Below, one piece after another: positions 1-13,344 of a DNA stretch of 64,000 nucleotides (position 1 is the stretch's first letter; the number at the start of each line of letters is the position of its first letter). The notes below the pieces were generated by a model. The model had not been told where the DNA came from. It ran no database searches and worked only from the letters and a program-made list of their open reading frames with translations. The position numbers were made by a program, and so were the translations under genes. The stretch spans positions 31,149,044 through 31,213,043 of the forward strand of contig NC_134649.1 of NCBI RefSeq assembly GCF_030463565.1. Direction: 5' to 3'. Origin of the DNA: Pelecanus crispus. Lineage: Eukaryota; Chordata; Aves; Pelecaniformes; Pelecanidae.

Positions 1-526
1 CTTTTTTTTTTTGCTGTTGCACTAGATAGTATAGCAGCAGCAAAAACATTCACACACACTTTTCAGATGATTGGAGATCCTAGATAATTAATTAAAAGGA
101 GAAGCTCTGAATCTACTTTCTACCTCCTGTTCGTTACTACAGAGACATGTCTAAAGAGATTGCTCAAAGACTTCCCATTATTTAGTTCAAAGTTTCTTGT
201 AATTTTCTGAAACTTCATAGTGTTCCTGATCAGCTATTCCATGGGACTACTTGTTTCAAACCGAAGCGTTTGATGGAGATTCTTGCTGTTCTCTTTTTGT
301 TTAAAAAGTTAATTTAAAAAAACTTCTGAAAGATTATTGAAAAGTGTGCTGGTTTATCTCCTTAAAGATTAAACTTTTTATGAAGAAGCATTAGCATTGA
401 AACGATCATGGAGAATTTAGCAGGAAACAGTATGAGGTAACAGGTCACACTGAAGTTAAAGATGTATCTTTTGCCGTATTTTTAGTCTCAATGAGATTAA
501 AATCTAAACTTCTGCTAATGTACACG
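1..526. other. AT-rich stretch, no gene seen
   Basis: No open frame of note, no splice-consistent exon and no recognisable repeat was found, apart from a T-run at the left edge. It ends at the left target-site copy of the solo LTR that begins at 527. Confidence 0.5.
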
Positions 527-1085
527 TGTCCTGGTTTTGGCTGGGATAATTTTCTTCCTAGTAGCAGGCATAGTGCTGTGTTTTGGATTTAGTAGGAGAA
601 GAATGCTGATAACACACTGATGTTTTAGTTGTTGCTGAGTACTGCTTATGCTAGTCAAGGACTTTTCAGCTTCCCATGCTCTGCCAGGTGCACAAGAAAC
701 TGGGAGGGGGCACAGCCAGAATAGTTGATCCAAACTGACCAAAGGGCTATTCCATACCATATGACATCATGCTCAGTATATAAACTGGGGGGGGGTTGGC
801 CGGGGAGCAGCGATCGCTGCTTGGGAACTGGCTGGGTATCGGTCAGCGGGTGGTGAGCAATTGCATTGTGCATCACTTGCTTTGTATATTATTATTGTCA
901 TTATTATAGTGTTATTATTATCATTACTATTTTACTTTATTTCAATTATTAAACTTATTCTTATCTCAACCCAGGAGTGTTTCTCACTCTTACTTCTCTG
1001 ATTCTCTCCCCCATCCCATCGGGGTAGGGGGAGTGAGCGAGCAGCTGTGTGGTGCTTAGTTGCTGGCTGGGGCTAAACCACGACA
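527..1085 (+). mobile_element. Solo LTR, avian ERVL-like, copy A
   Basis: This 559-bp block begins TGTCCTGG and ends CCACGACA, the TG...CA ends of an LTR. It matches the blocks at 51219-51778 and 59335-59901 almost throughout. A TATA box (TATATAAA, about 777) follows a CRE-like octamer TGACATCA (762-769), which sets the transcriptional direction as plus. An ATTAAA that may serve as poly(A) signal lies near 950. The flanks are ACACG (522-526) and ACATG (1086-1090): a 5-bp target duplication with one CG-to-TG change, as expected from CpG decay. No second LTR or internal retroviral region is next to it, so it is a solo LTR left by recombination. Open frames inside it are not genes. Confidence 0.9.
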
Positions 1086-4000
1086 ACATGCAATACTAAT
1101 GTTGCCATCAACTTACTTCTGAGTGACTGACTTTGCAGTCTCAGTATTCTTACAACATTCATTTAAAAAACAGCAGCAAAAAAACCCAGATAGTTACATC
1201 TATTCTTAAAGTGTCCCCTCCTCATCTGCTCTTACAGATAAGCTGCACTCAGGGCCCTGAGCATATCGACAGGCTGTAATAGCTCTGACCAGCCTCCACC
1301 CATCTTTCTCAGTAATCCTCCTCTGCAAGCTCTCCCCAGCCCCCCAGAAGTTTAGGTGCAGCTCTGATACAGCACAGCTGTGTGGCCTTAGACCTGGTGG
1401 ATAAGCCTGATGAGCTACAGCTGCGAGAAGCCACATTTGGACCTCTGCTGCTGGCTGGGGAGCTGCACATCAGCTCAGGTCCTTGCCCCTGCCCCAGCTG
1501 CGCTGTAGCAGTCAGGGAGCAAGCAAGAGTGGCTGCTCTGCAAGGGAAGGCTAGCCAGGAGCTGGGGTGACAGCAAGGCACCCCAGCAAGGCACAGCATT
1601 AAGGGTGCAGTCCTACAGTACCTGAGCAAGAGGAGCAGAGCAGGTCTGGTGACAGTGACCAGGGATGGCCCCAGCTGGTGACTGCCAGGCCATCTGTAGT
1701 GATGAGGCAGTCCAAGGTCAAGCCAGGGAGTTAAGTCACCAATGCAACTTACAAGGCCAGGCACAAGTGTACCTACAACTGAATCCAGTGTCTCTTCCCT
1801 CCTGCAGGCTGTCCCTCTTCTACCTTTCCAAACAACTGGTCATTACCTTTATTGCTGTTACGTGTCTTGCACACGTTTTCTTACTTGCCAAGGCCAGGGG
1901 ATCCTATGCATAAGTATTTTCCATATCCTTGTGTGGCCCATTAGCCTCATGTTCCCTCAGGATACTAGTCTAAAGTTAATATAATTTGATTTTGCCAAAG
2001 TTAAAGCTATAATGACTCTGTCATTATTCCATTATCTTGATTGCAGAAAGTATTTTAAAGAACATGGGTCACTCGGGTTACTTAAATTACCTTGGCTTCA
2101 CAATTGCATACTTCCTTGAGACAACGCTGACTTCACTCATTTTCAAAGGGCTGATTGGTTCCAGTTCCCATTCAAATCAGAAGGCTCTGCATTCACTTAC
2201 CATTTCTGAAAGTCAGGCCACTATTTCAGTGTCTATGCTCAGATGGGAGACCTTAGATACACAGAAAGAGGTTAAAAGTCAATGGAAACAAACAAAAGGA
2301 AAAACTTAAATTAGGAATGAGCATACAGATGGCAGTTATGAAGATGCACTTAAAAAGTGGAAGAAAGGAAAACAGAAGCAAATAAAACAAGAAATGTGCA
2401 GAATATCAAAGGCCATAAGCCTGAGCTGTTATTTTTGCATGCAAATTGCATTTCAGAGATTAGTCCTAGAACATAATTTATTCTGATGTGAAAATCATAC
2501 CATGACTAATTCTTTATCAAGGGCATGACACTACTAAACACAATTGTGTAAAGAGGCTTTACAGGAGACTAGATCCACATTGATTCAAAGGGAAAAATGC
2601 CATTTCAGGAATAGCCTGTATTACCCACCAAAATCTGACTCACCAGAAGTTGCTCATAGCAATTACTTAAAAAAGGAACCCAGCCTAACCAGTACTTATC
2701 TGTACTCTGTATAGCTATACGAGCTACATGTATTTTTAACCTTCTTGGACAACTCATAATCCCCAAGAGGTGTAAAAATGATTTATTAGAAGATCCTTGT
2801 ATAAGGATCACTCTACGATCATTCAAAGTAAAAGGGCAAACATGGATCTTATCCTCTAAGCGTTTAGCTTTCCCCCCAAACGTATTCCTTTCAGTTCATG
2901 AACTTTTCCCAAGGGCCCTTCTGAGTTTTGAGAAGAGTCTCAATCTCCTGGTCACTTCTCTTCCCCATCACCTCTGTCTCCCTCCCCTGCCCTCCCGCCG
3001 TCCACCTACAAGCATCATTTTACCACACTGGGCTCTTTCTGCAGGGGATACTTTGCAAGATCGACAACACCATGTTTCACTTGAATTCCGAATAATCCTG
3101 CTTACGCATTATCATTTTACAGATACAAAAGATCATTGGAACACAATGACAGAGCAAAGAGCTAACTGAAAAAAAAATACACATATATAGATTGATCTAT
3201 CACAAATTTTCTCTTACTACAGTAGATTTTAGAAGTGATGTTTTATTTCATAACCAAAGGTACTGTACTGAATGAGATATATTTTCCTTTCTGCTGGATT
3301 ATTCTTGCTATATCATATTCTAGAAGGACAGTATGGTGTAGCTTTGTTATTTTTTGTTATCTGTGTACATAAATAAGCTTTACAAGATGTTGAGGATTCT
3401 CACAACATTTTCAAAAGATAGGCATGTCCATGTACATACGAGGTTCAAAGTGAAGTGACAGCAATCTTTCACAAGCACCATACTGTTCTCTTAGACCATG
3501 ATACATGATGGAAAGTTAATTGTCCTTTCTTGCTATCAAATTTTCAGTCCCACTCCTTCGTATTACTGCCAACTTAAAATACCCATTTGATTTTACAGAT
3601 ACTTTAGCAGAAATTAAGAACTAGAATCTTTGGTTCTAACACATACTTACTTTTACCAAAAATTTACCTTTACCAAAAGTAACCATTCTTCTGCCACCAA
3701 TTTCCTAAAGCAATCATTCCAAACATGATGTCTCGAGTAAAAGAACTGTTACTGATAAGTCATTCAAATTAAAACAAACACACAGGAACCCTTTTATATG
3801 AATGGGGAGTTTATATAGTATGTATGAGAAAGAACATTGACCTACTGCTTTATTTGTTTTTATCTGAAGATATCCACAAAGGCACCAAGTGTATTACATA
3901 AAAATATTAAAAATAGTCTCTCTTCCAAAAAGTATAAACAAAGATGCAAACAATAGCTCCATAAATAAAGCATGAAAGTAGAAAAAAATTTCCCAAGACT

Positions 4001-7000
4001 GTTAATCATTACAAAGTAAGCCCGCTTTGTCTTCTTATAAAAGGGGCTTTAGATTTTGCATACAGGTTTTTCAGTTCCTCCATTTTTCTGCAGCACAGTG
4101 AAATGTTTGTCAGAACGTAGGATTATAGCCTGTAAATGGTAACCCTTTGCATGTTCTACATAACGAACACTATCTCTTTACGTGAGAGGCCTCCTTTCAG
4201 AGGAATCTCTGAAAAAGGGAAAACATTCAACAACTGGTGAAAAATGTTGGTGGGACAAGGTGAGAGCCATCACTGATGCGACACACATAGGAAAGAATAA
4301 TACGGGAAAACCCAGAGAACAGTTTGATTACAACCACATTAATTCAGATACTCAATGAATTTCAAATAAAAATATAATCAAATGCCAATTAAAGACTTCA
4401 GCATATACTCATGGAAAAAAGGTTAAAAAGTGGAAACTAAGCATGAAACAGGAGACAAAGGTATAATAAATGAAAAAGACATACTGGGAAAAAGACCAAA
4501 GGATGTATTTTAGGGCTACTAATTCACTGGCAGTTTTATGTATGAATAATACTAGCTGTAGATACAGGCATAAAGCTTAGATGCTGTTGCTGAAAATGGA
4601 ACTTCAGCTTCTATTTGTTTAGTTAGGTGTCTGAAGCAGTGGAAATAATGTGCAGTTCATCACAGCAACATGTTAAGTAATTAGTTTATAGGCAATGAAC
4701 CACACCAGGAGATATGATACTAGACGAACAATAACCCAGTACTGCTACGCCAAAAAATCCAATCTTCAGAAATATTGAAGTAATCACCAAAGGAAACAAC
4801 TGCTGCAAAAAATGGAAATATTCTAAAACATATTAGCAGAAGGTATAGAAGAAAAAGTTATATGGCTGTTTAGGACCCTGTGATATGCTGAATATGTTAT
4901 AGGTAACTTTTTTGAAAATCATAATTGTTTGCTCCCCACACTTAGTTAACAAAGCTGATACCAGATTTCAATATTCTTAACTATGGATCTTTGTGAAGTG
5001 ATACTGGAACAGATAATTCTCTTCGCAAAAGCAACTTCCAGGTCATTTAAAATACTATTACAGCTAACAACAGAATACAAAAGGTACATTGCAGTATAGC
5101 ATTACACTTGCCAATCTGGTAAGAAAAAAGAGCTGTAATAAGGCTGGAAAGAAATGCCTCATAAAAGCTCTGGATTAATCTTCCCTTTTTAATCCAGTGC
5201 TGGTTACTATTCCAATTCTTACGTTCATTGTCAAGACATGGTGTCTGCCAATAAACAAGCATTAATCTCTTTTCACTTCATGTCGATGCAAAGGTTTAGC
5301 AAATGTAATGAGAAAAGATTATTTGAAGGACAGGGAAAGCACTGAAAGATAAGAAGGAACAAGGAGAGGGCCACAAGAAGTTGTCTTGTATGGTCTTTTC
5401 CAATTTCTAGTCATGTAAACTGAGATACACAGCCTACTCTGGATCACAGCTAAAAAGAAGCCCTTTAACCTCAGCAAACTTTTGCTCCCAGACTTCTTAT
5501 TTCAGTTTTCATTCCATAGTGTTCAACATTCAGTGTTTTAGAACACATTTAGAAAAAGAATCATTATTAAAGGCTTGTGGGGAAAAAGACAAGTATCTGT
5601 TTATTTTAGAAAATACACACAGCTTTCCCTGAATATACCATGAAGACATATAGCACACACATATAGTTGTGAGTGACACTTAACACAGACAAACAAATTC
5701 TTTTCTCGTGAAGTGACTCACAGACAGAATGGCTAAGGTTTCAGCTACAATTAAATCTTCATTTGATACTTCAGAAACTAAAAGGAGCTCTATGAAGCTA
5801 ATACACAGGACTCAGTTAAATAGTGTAAGTGCTTGAAATGTTCATCTAGGCCTGAGCCAAAAGGCTTTTAATGTTAAACATGTGAGTAATTCTACTGACT
5901 TCTATAGAAGCAACAACTTTCTCTTACTTAAAATGTGTAGCACTGAGTCACTGAACAGGGGGCAGGAATCTATCTGAAGACTGTCAGAGATATTGGCTAA
6001 ACATAATTTAGTGAAAAGACTAGTGATAAAATCAAGTGTTCCATAAATACTGCAGTTCATGACTCTGAATTAATTTTGTTCAGCAAAACATCCATCCATC
6101 AAAATACCTAATTCCACATTAAATGTTTAGCACTACTACTAAATTCAAGTACATATTTAATTACTCTTGACTGATGTCTTAGCATGCATACTTCAACCCC
6201 TTGAAAAAAATAGCTCACAATCCACATCAAAATATTCAACACCTTTGAGTTCAGAACCAGCCCATTACACTGTGGGGCAAAAAGAACAAGACAACCCTCT
6301 CCCAAAACATTTGTACATCTTTTTCCTCCCCCAGAGGAAAAACCCTTTGACAAAACCCTTCTATCAACCTTTAACATGCAGTCAAGCAAGACATGCATTT
6401 GATGACCTCTGGTATATCAGGGGAGAAAAAAAAAAAAAAACCCAGCATACTTTCCGGAAGAAAGGATTTGTATGAGTAACACATTATTTTGAGCACTAGA
6501 TAAAATGTTATATCGTCATACACAGTAGAAGAATTCTGTTTTCATTTATACTTCTGCAACCTTAGAAATACAGTCTTCCTAACAACACATGATAATCCAA
6601 ATTAACAGAGTAAGAGAAGGCAAGTCTAAGGGGTCAGCTTTTGTTGTAATCTATTCCAAGAATATATAAAAGCATAAACCACTATAGTTTATATTCTTTT
6701 CCATCACTCCTACGTGTGCCTTTATGCAAATCTAACCCTCAGGTTGCACATTTGCAACAGAAACATTCACATAACACTGTTTTTAATGCTTATGATGCTG
6801 TATAAATGATATGTAGGGGACTAGTGCAAAGTGTCAATCGCATATTCATATCATACATATGTACAGTTATTAAAATAGAATTGCATATAAAGATGTTGTA
6901 CACTAGGAATACTCATTAGTATTTTACTCACATATGCAGCATGCAAAATAAAGTTTAGAAATTATGTTATTTGCAAAACCTAAGTATTTGTAAATATTTA

Positions 7001-10000
7001 TAAATAACAGGCAAGTTCCTTTCCTCCTCAGAGCCCCAGTGGAAGAAGGCAAGTTCCATGTTGGCACTCAGTGTAAAATGGAGTAAATTTAGTAGTCTGA
7101 TGATACAACAACCATGGTTTTGTGCAGCGCTCTCTTCTGACTACCTCGGACTACTGGAAGAACCAGGGCTCAGTGTTCAGACAGTTTACAAATTTCCGGT
7201 ACAACCTACCTTTTTCCCCAGTTTTCTTGTGTGTTTGTTCATTCTTCATTCATGTAGCAGACAATCCTGGAAATGGTGCACAGAAGCAGTGTCAGTTATC
7301 TGAGGCCAAAGTCACAGATGTCAGCTGTGTAAAGATGATCAATTTAACAACAGCCTGCACGACTTGGCTCTACACTGCATTGTCCCAAACATCATATTGC
7401 AGTCACAAAAACTCTATAGTAAAAATTGCTTTATAAAGTTGATTGTACTTGCTACTACTGAACTACAAAAAAAGTTTATAAGAGTTTATGTTCATATTCA
7501 AAGCTGCTGCATTGCAGCATCTACAAAGACTGCATTTATACTTTTATACATGCATTTTTCTTTTAAAAATATGCTCCATTTCAAAGATGAACTTTCATAT
7601 TTGGCATATCTCCAGGATTACAAACTTATTTTTCTAAGCTGGGTATTTATTTAGCACGAGAGGTTTGCTTGAAACATTATAGAACCATTTTGTGATATAA
7701 TTTTTCTTCTTCCTACTAAAGCACAACAAAATTATTTTATCAGAAGAGGTATTTGCAACTGTCTTTCAGTGACTCAAGACTGATTTGCTGTTTAATTTAA
7801 CTGAACAGACGTTTATCTTTTACAGTTTTTGTTTCTCTGGATTTTTAAGAACCACTGGTGAGAATAACTGATACTATATAGCTTCTTCTGCTAACAAGGC
7901 TATGCAAATATTATCATCAATAATCTGGGGGCAAATAGTTTAATAATGATAAAACCAAGTTTGTCACAAATCACAATTTAATTTACATTCTCATTGCTTC
8001 CTGACACTTTTTAGAGATCTATTTGTCATCCTAATGGCAAACGAGGGGCAGCTGAATCTCACAGTGCAATGTGACTCTCCCAAGCAGATGAAAGATTCAT
8101 TCATGCAATTCTGTTTCAATTAAAATATATTGCACCCCCAAGAAGTTACCCAAATTACAAGCTAAAATCAGTAGTTTAGTTCTCAATGAAAATTTTACAT
8201 AGCCTTATAATGGAAAGCAAAATATCACTTGTTATTACTGGAATAAATTCAGTCCTCAGCAAGAAAACAATGAAAAAAGATGGGCCTATTACTCTTACAG
8301 CATAAAAATTATCAAGAGTGATTCTGGCACCACAAGAAAAAAATAATTTATAAGAAGTGTGGTGACAGTAAAAAGTATCAACCTTACTACTCAAGAACCA
8401 GAATGCCTCTATTAACCCAACAATACAAGTCTTCCCACTCTGCCATGACAATATGCATCAGCCTGGAGGAATCGCAGAAAGCAGAACTGATGACTGTAGT
8501 GATGCTACACAAGGCAGAAATTAAGATGAGATCAAAGTTTTGAGTCACACCCCTTACCACATGGTCAGGGGGGCAGGGGCGGGAGTGAAACAGAAAAAAG
8601 CCAACACACAGGGATTATTGTGAAGTATAAAAAGAATCAGAAGTAAGCTAAAAATGGGAAAGGAAAATCCATGGTTAAAATAGCTAAGAAAAACAGCGAT
8701 GCAAAGGCAACGACCTTTTAAGATACATCAGCACATAAATGAATTCTAGTACTGAAAAGATGAAGACGGTAAAATTGCTGAAATGAGGCAAAAAGCTCTA
8801 AGTGTTCAATAAATATTGCCTATCTGTATTTGATAATGTGGATAACTTTGTACACTACATGAGGATAATGAAATACTTCCAATATACTTATGGCTGAAAC
8901 AGATAATATCAAGATAATCACTTTCAGGATTTCATGAGGAAAAACACAACCACAAGGCCTAGAAAAATGCCCAAGAGATATCAGCAGGACCCCAGTGTCT
9001 GTCTCCAGTGCATGTGGGAATAACTAGAAAATTTCTCCAGAACAGGTATCCCAATATAAAAAAGTAACAACTAATAATTGCAGGAGAGGTAGAACGCTTT
9101 TAATGATTGATTAAACGTAAAAAGAAGGTTAATTAATGAAGTATTAATAATTAAAAGGAGAACAATATCATTACTGCCAGTCAGCATGGTTTTATAGAAA
9201 AGCTATCCTGTTAAACAAACCTGGGGTTTGTCCTTTGTGTAATTGCAATAACACTAACTATGTAGGCTTTTAGAAGGCACTCCACCTAAAACACATGGCA
9301 TTCTAGACAAAATAAAAATAATACAGTGAAGAATGCATTATGTGAATTAAAAATAAGTGAAAGACCTCATATTTAGCAATTATGTCAGTACTAGATCTGA
9401 AGTAATTTTACATTGTTCTCAGTAAAGTGAAAATCACACACTACTGTCAGTGCTGGTGGAATGGCAAAAAAACAGTGGGAACAGTGTGATCTGGATCATT
9501 TCATTTCACTGCACTCATTTCTTCAGAACACATTCTCATGCACATATTAAAAAAATGGAATGAGTATTTACAGAAAGCATGTATGTAAATCCCAGCTAAA
9601 AGAAAATGATTTATGCTCAAACTTAAAATCTTAATCTTTTTAATCCTTTAAATAAAAAACAGACTTAATTTGATTGCAGTATAAAGTGCACACAAGACAC
9701 CATACTGAAAGGCTCTTTCATCTCGAGGCTAAAGAAATAGGGACACCAATATTTAGAAATTAAACACACCAAATTTCGTATTTGAACTTACCTAACACTA
9801 AAGGTAATAGTATCTGAAACAAATACAGACAATACCCTTATCTCTTGAAGTTTTCAGATCAAAACTATACCCCTCTGTATTCTTAGGTGCAAATAATGAG
9901 TCAGGGGTGCGATATATAGGAATTGCAGTACATAAGTGGTCAGGCTATATAAACTAATAGGACCTTCTGTCTCATTTTGATTTTACAACTCAGAAAGACA

Positions 10001-12714
10001 AATGTTATTTGTCTTCGCAGCAAGGCAAAGTTTTGGAGAAACAGGTAAATGTATGGTTTTTTCCCCTCTATAAATCATGTTTCTTCCTTCACCATTACTT
10101 ATCCAACAGTTAACCCATCCTCATACAAACAGGCATGAGAACAAATATACCCTTCCTCCATATATTTTTACTGCTTCAAGGAGGCTAGCATGCAATAATT
10201 CTTCCTACAGAATCCAAACCATTCTATTATAAATCGTGACTGATCAGATACAGTCAGTCTTGTCTGGCAAGTACATCATTTTAAATACATTAAGATTTTG
10301 GCTCATTTGTTGCGATGGCAGAATGCAAAACTTACCACCTTTTAGGGAAAATACAAAGTTAATTTTATTTACCTCCTCTAAATAACAGCAAATAACAGAA
10401 AGCTTACTACCAAGAGCTCTATTCCCTCAGAACAGCCTTTATGCTACTAATAGGTCTTTGACATTTTTTTATAGCAATGGAATGTAGTTCTAGATGTCAC
10501 AGATATTACAGTGTATTTAATTGCAGCTCAAGTATTTTATTTGCCTCAGTGGGTTTTCTTCAAGCTCCCCAGTCTCCTCCACCTGCTTGTCTGCAGAGTA
10601 ACTTCACAACTCTATGCCTGTAGCTTAAGTATATGAAATTGAACTTGAATTACACTAACAAAAGTGTCCTGTTCAGTGATAAATATCAAACTTGCAGAGC
10701 GCATAGGATACTTGAGACATGACATAACATATGAAATAGCCCACTGAATACGGTAGGATTAATAAATAAGAAACAACAGAATTCACCATGGCTGGGATTA
10801 ATCCAGGCTTTTTTCTACTCTTATACCAAGACACACCAGGCAAGAAAAGAACATCCGAAAAACCTGCTGTACCCTACTTCATGTCAAACCACACCCAGTA
10901 GCTGGAAATCACACCCTGTGACCCATGTCACCTTTAATTCCACTGTAGGTGTTTACTATTACATAAAATCCACTGTTAAGCTAAGAACTTCACACTACAT
11001 CTTTTCAGACAGGCTGTTAATATAATGTGCAGCAAGGCCAGTTATTTTTCAAATGAAATGTAATCAAAGAGGGCATCTCACCCTTAGCAGATTTAAAGTT
11101 ATTCTGTTCAATTACTGACAAATGTGTCAAATATGTCCCTTAGAGGTCCTGAGGAAATAAATATTCAGTGCGTGTAATTCTATCGGACCAAAAAAAAAAA
11201 AAAAAAAAACCCACACATAAAGTCTTACTATCTCCCCAAAAGAATAAAACAACGTCACGAAAATAGATTTTCAATCTTGTATAATAAAAAGGCAGTTTGT
11301 AACAAGACCTTTAACACCCATTTGTTAAAGTAACCCAGAAACTTATTTATTGGGAGTGATAGACTAGAAGCACACAATCAATTTGTACAAAGTTTTAATT
11401 ACCAAGAAAATTGCACTATGCATTTTATTCAGATTAAACAAACACTACTACACAAGCCTGCCTCCAAGATAATAAGGCAAACAGCAAGAAGCAAGCCACA
11501 GCTTTTTCTAATGCAAACAAAGAAAAAACCTCTTTATGCGAGCTGGAGTTCTACCCCTTCCAGTTTGCCCAGACTTGCCCCTTCCTTCACTGTATGTTCT
11601 ACCATGTTATTGATATAGCGTAAGATATTTTTTTTTTTTGCTGACATACTAACACTAGACAAAGCTCTCTTTCATCAAGTATTCAACTGTGCTCGAACAC
11701 CAGGCTACCAAAAAACCAGCAATACTAGACACTATGGAGTCTTCTATAGCTAGATTACAAACCACTGCCTCTTAGGCTAGGAATCTCAGTATCTGTAAAT
11801 TGAATCCTTTACTGGAATATCAATACTAAGAGTCTCCACGTAAACCAGCAACACAAAGTTTTGTTATTACATCAAATCCACTGTATTTGATACTTTTACT
11901 AAACTTGTACCAAACTGATATTAGAGACGCTAGAGAAAGAATTCAACGTAACACCAGAAATGGAAAGTTTTTACCTTCCAGAGAAGTCAAGGTAGTTACA
12001 CGATATTGACGATCAGTGTTTCACTCTGTTTTAAGTTGAAGTTGCAAACTTCATTTCCCAATAAACTCAAACATTTTTTGCAATAGATCAAGTGTTAGAA
12101 GAATACTTTTGCTGCTATTCAGTTTGATACAGCACACACTGAAAAAAAACCCCACCAAACCACATAGCTCTACAGAAACTAAACTCTACTCAGACACACA
12201 GCCAGCAAGCTTTACCGAAACTAAGCATTTTGTGGTGATCTGAAATAAAGATGAATGTTCAGAACTACACCTTTCTAACTGTGAAGCAATGATTAGAAAT
12301 AGCTAGTGCAAGCTTTGAGAGCAATGTAAAAAGCTGGGGGGGGGGGACGACACGACACCAAGTCAAAAACAGTTTGAGCAAGTCTTCATTGTTCTACTTC
12401 AATAATTAGAAATAACACAAACTAATTCCCCAAATCTTTTTGTCAAAATGTTGGGGCATGATGGAATCCAGCCCTCAAATAAATGCATGCTTTGAAAGAG
12501 GAAAAAAAAAAGAGTTATTTTTGTGATTTGTGCCTCACAGCCAAACTGGAATGACCCTGAGAGAAGTCTGTGCAGACAAGTCACTGGAGATTTATGTGCA
12601 GCTTGTTAGATGTTTCCTACCCCGCTTCATGTTATTGCTCTGCAAACTGAGCAATGTTTTAGCAAGTGTTAATCTTGACTAAAATCCATCATAAAGAGTG
12701 CTACAATATTGCTT
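1086..12714. other. Long AT-rich intergenic stretch, no gene supported
   Basis: About 11.6 kb without a recognisable coding exon on either strand. The longest open frames (around 90-150 codons) look like no known protein and lack splice-phase support. A relatively GC-rich block at about 1200-1765 is open on the minus strand for 151 codons but has no recognisable motif. A 20-base A-run lies at 11190-11209. Part of the right end may be distal 3' UTR of the BTG-type gene if it uses a poly(A) site beyond 12715. A non-coding RNA gene cannot be excluded from sequence alone. Confidence 0.45.
11190..11209. repeat. 20-base poly-A tract
   Basis: Uninterrupted run of A in AT-rich intergenic DNA. No target duplication or retrocopy body was recognised beside it. 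Confidence 0.9.
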
Positions 12715-12720
12715 TTTATT
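12715..12720 (-). terminator. Candidate poly(A) signal of the BTG-type gene
   Basis: TTTATT on the plus strand reads AATAAA on the minus strand, 272 bases past the stop codon at 12992. It is the first canonical hexamer that I see downstream on the minus strand, so it is a plausible end of transcription. BTG1/BTG2 mRNAs often have longer 3' UTRs, so a more distal site is possible. Confidence 0.45.
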
Positions 12721-12991
12721 GCAAATAGCCAAAACTTCTTTGAAAATATAAATGTGTAAACCAATCAACTGACTGTACAGTGCATTTACAGTACACAATC
12801 CGGAAAGTTACATGTAGTGTAAAGAACTGCTTTATACATTAGCCCTTGGCCACAAAGAACTTGGCAGTACTACTACAACTTTAATGACTATAATGTGAAA
12901 AAAAAAACAATTAAAACCCAAAAATCTCAGTTACACCTAAGTTTACCATGAGATTGGGATACATACATCATTGTACAAGGAATAGCAATTT
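12721..12991 (-). other. Probable 3' UTR of the BTG-type gene
   Basis: AT-rich sequence between the TAA stop (12992-12994) and the first canonical minus-strand AATAAA (12715-12720). No open frame of note. Confidence 0.45.
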
Positions 12992-13344
12992 TTAACTAGA
13001 AACTGTCATCATGTTGTAATTCTTGGAAGGGCTGGATCTGCCAGTTCTCCACTCCTCCTTACAGCTGGTCCTACTATCCAGTGGTTTGGTTGTCTTCCCT
13101 CCAGGCTGGGGACTTTCGTAAAGGACACAGATAGACCCATCTTCACCTATGCGATAGGACACTTCAAAAGGGTCGACCCAAAGAGTTAATTCGCTGGGTA
13201 AGAGCTGGAAGAGTCTCTCGTGGCTCAGTCCAATCATCCCGGCTGCCTTTCCTATCAAGGGGTCCATCTTATGGTTGATCCTAATGCACCGGTACCCGGA
13301 GCCCTTGGAGGGCACCAGGGGGAACCAGTGGTGCTTGTAGTGCT
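12992..13344 (-). CDS. BTG-type gene, coding exon 2 (last)
   Basis: The acceptor CCGCAG precedes position 13344. The exon carries residues 40-156, that is boxes A, B and C, and ends with TAA at 12994-12992. 353 coding bases. Confidence 0.93.
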
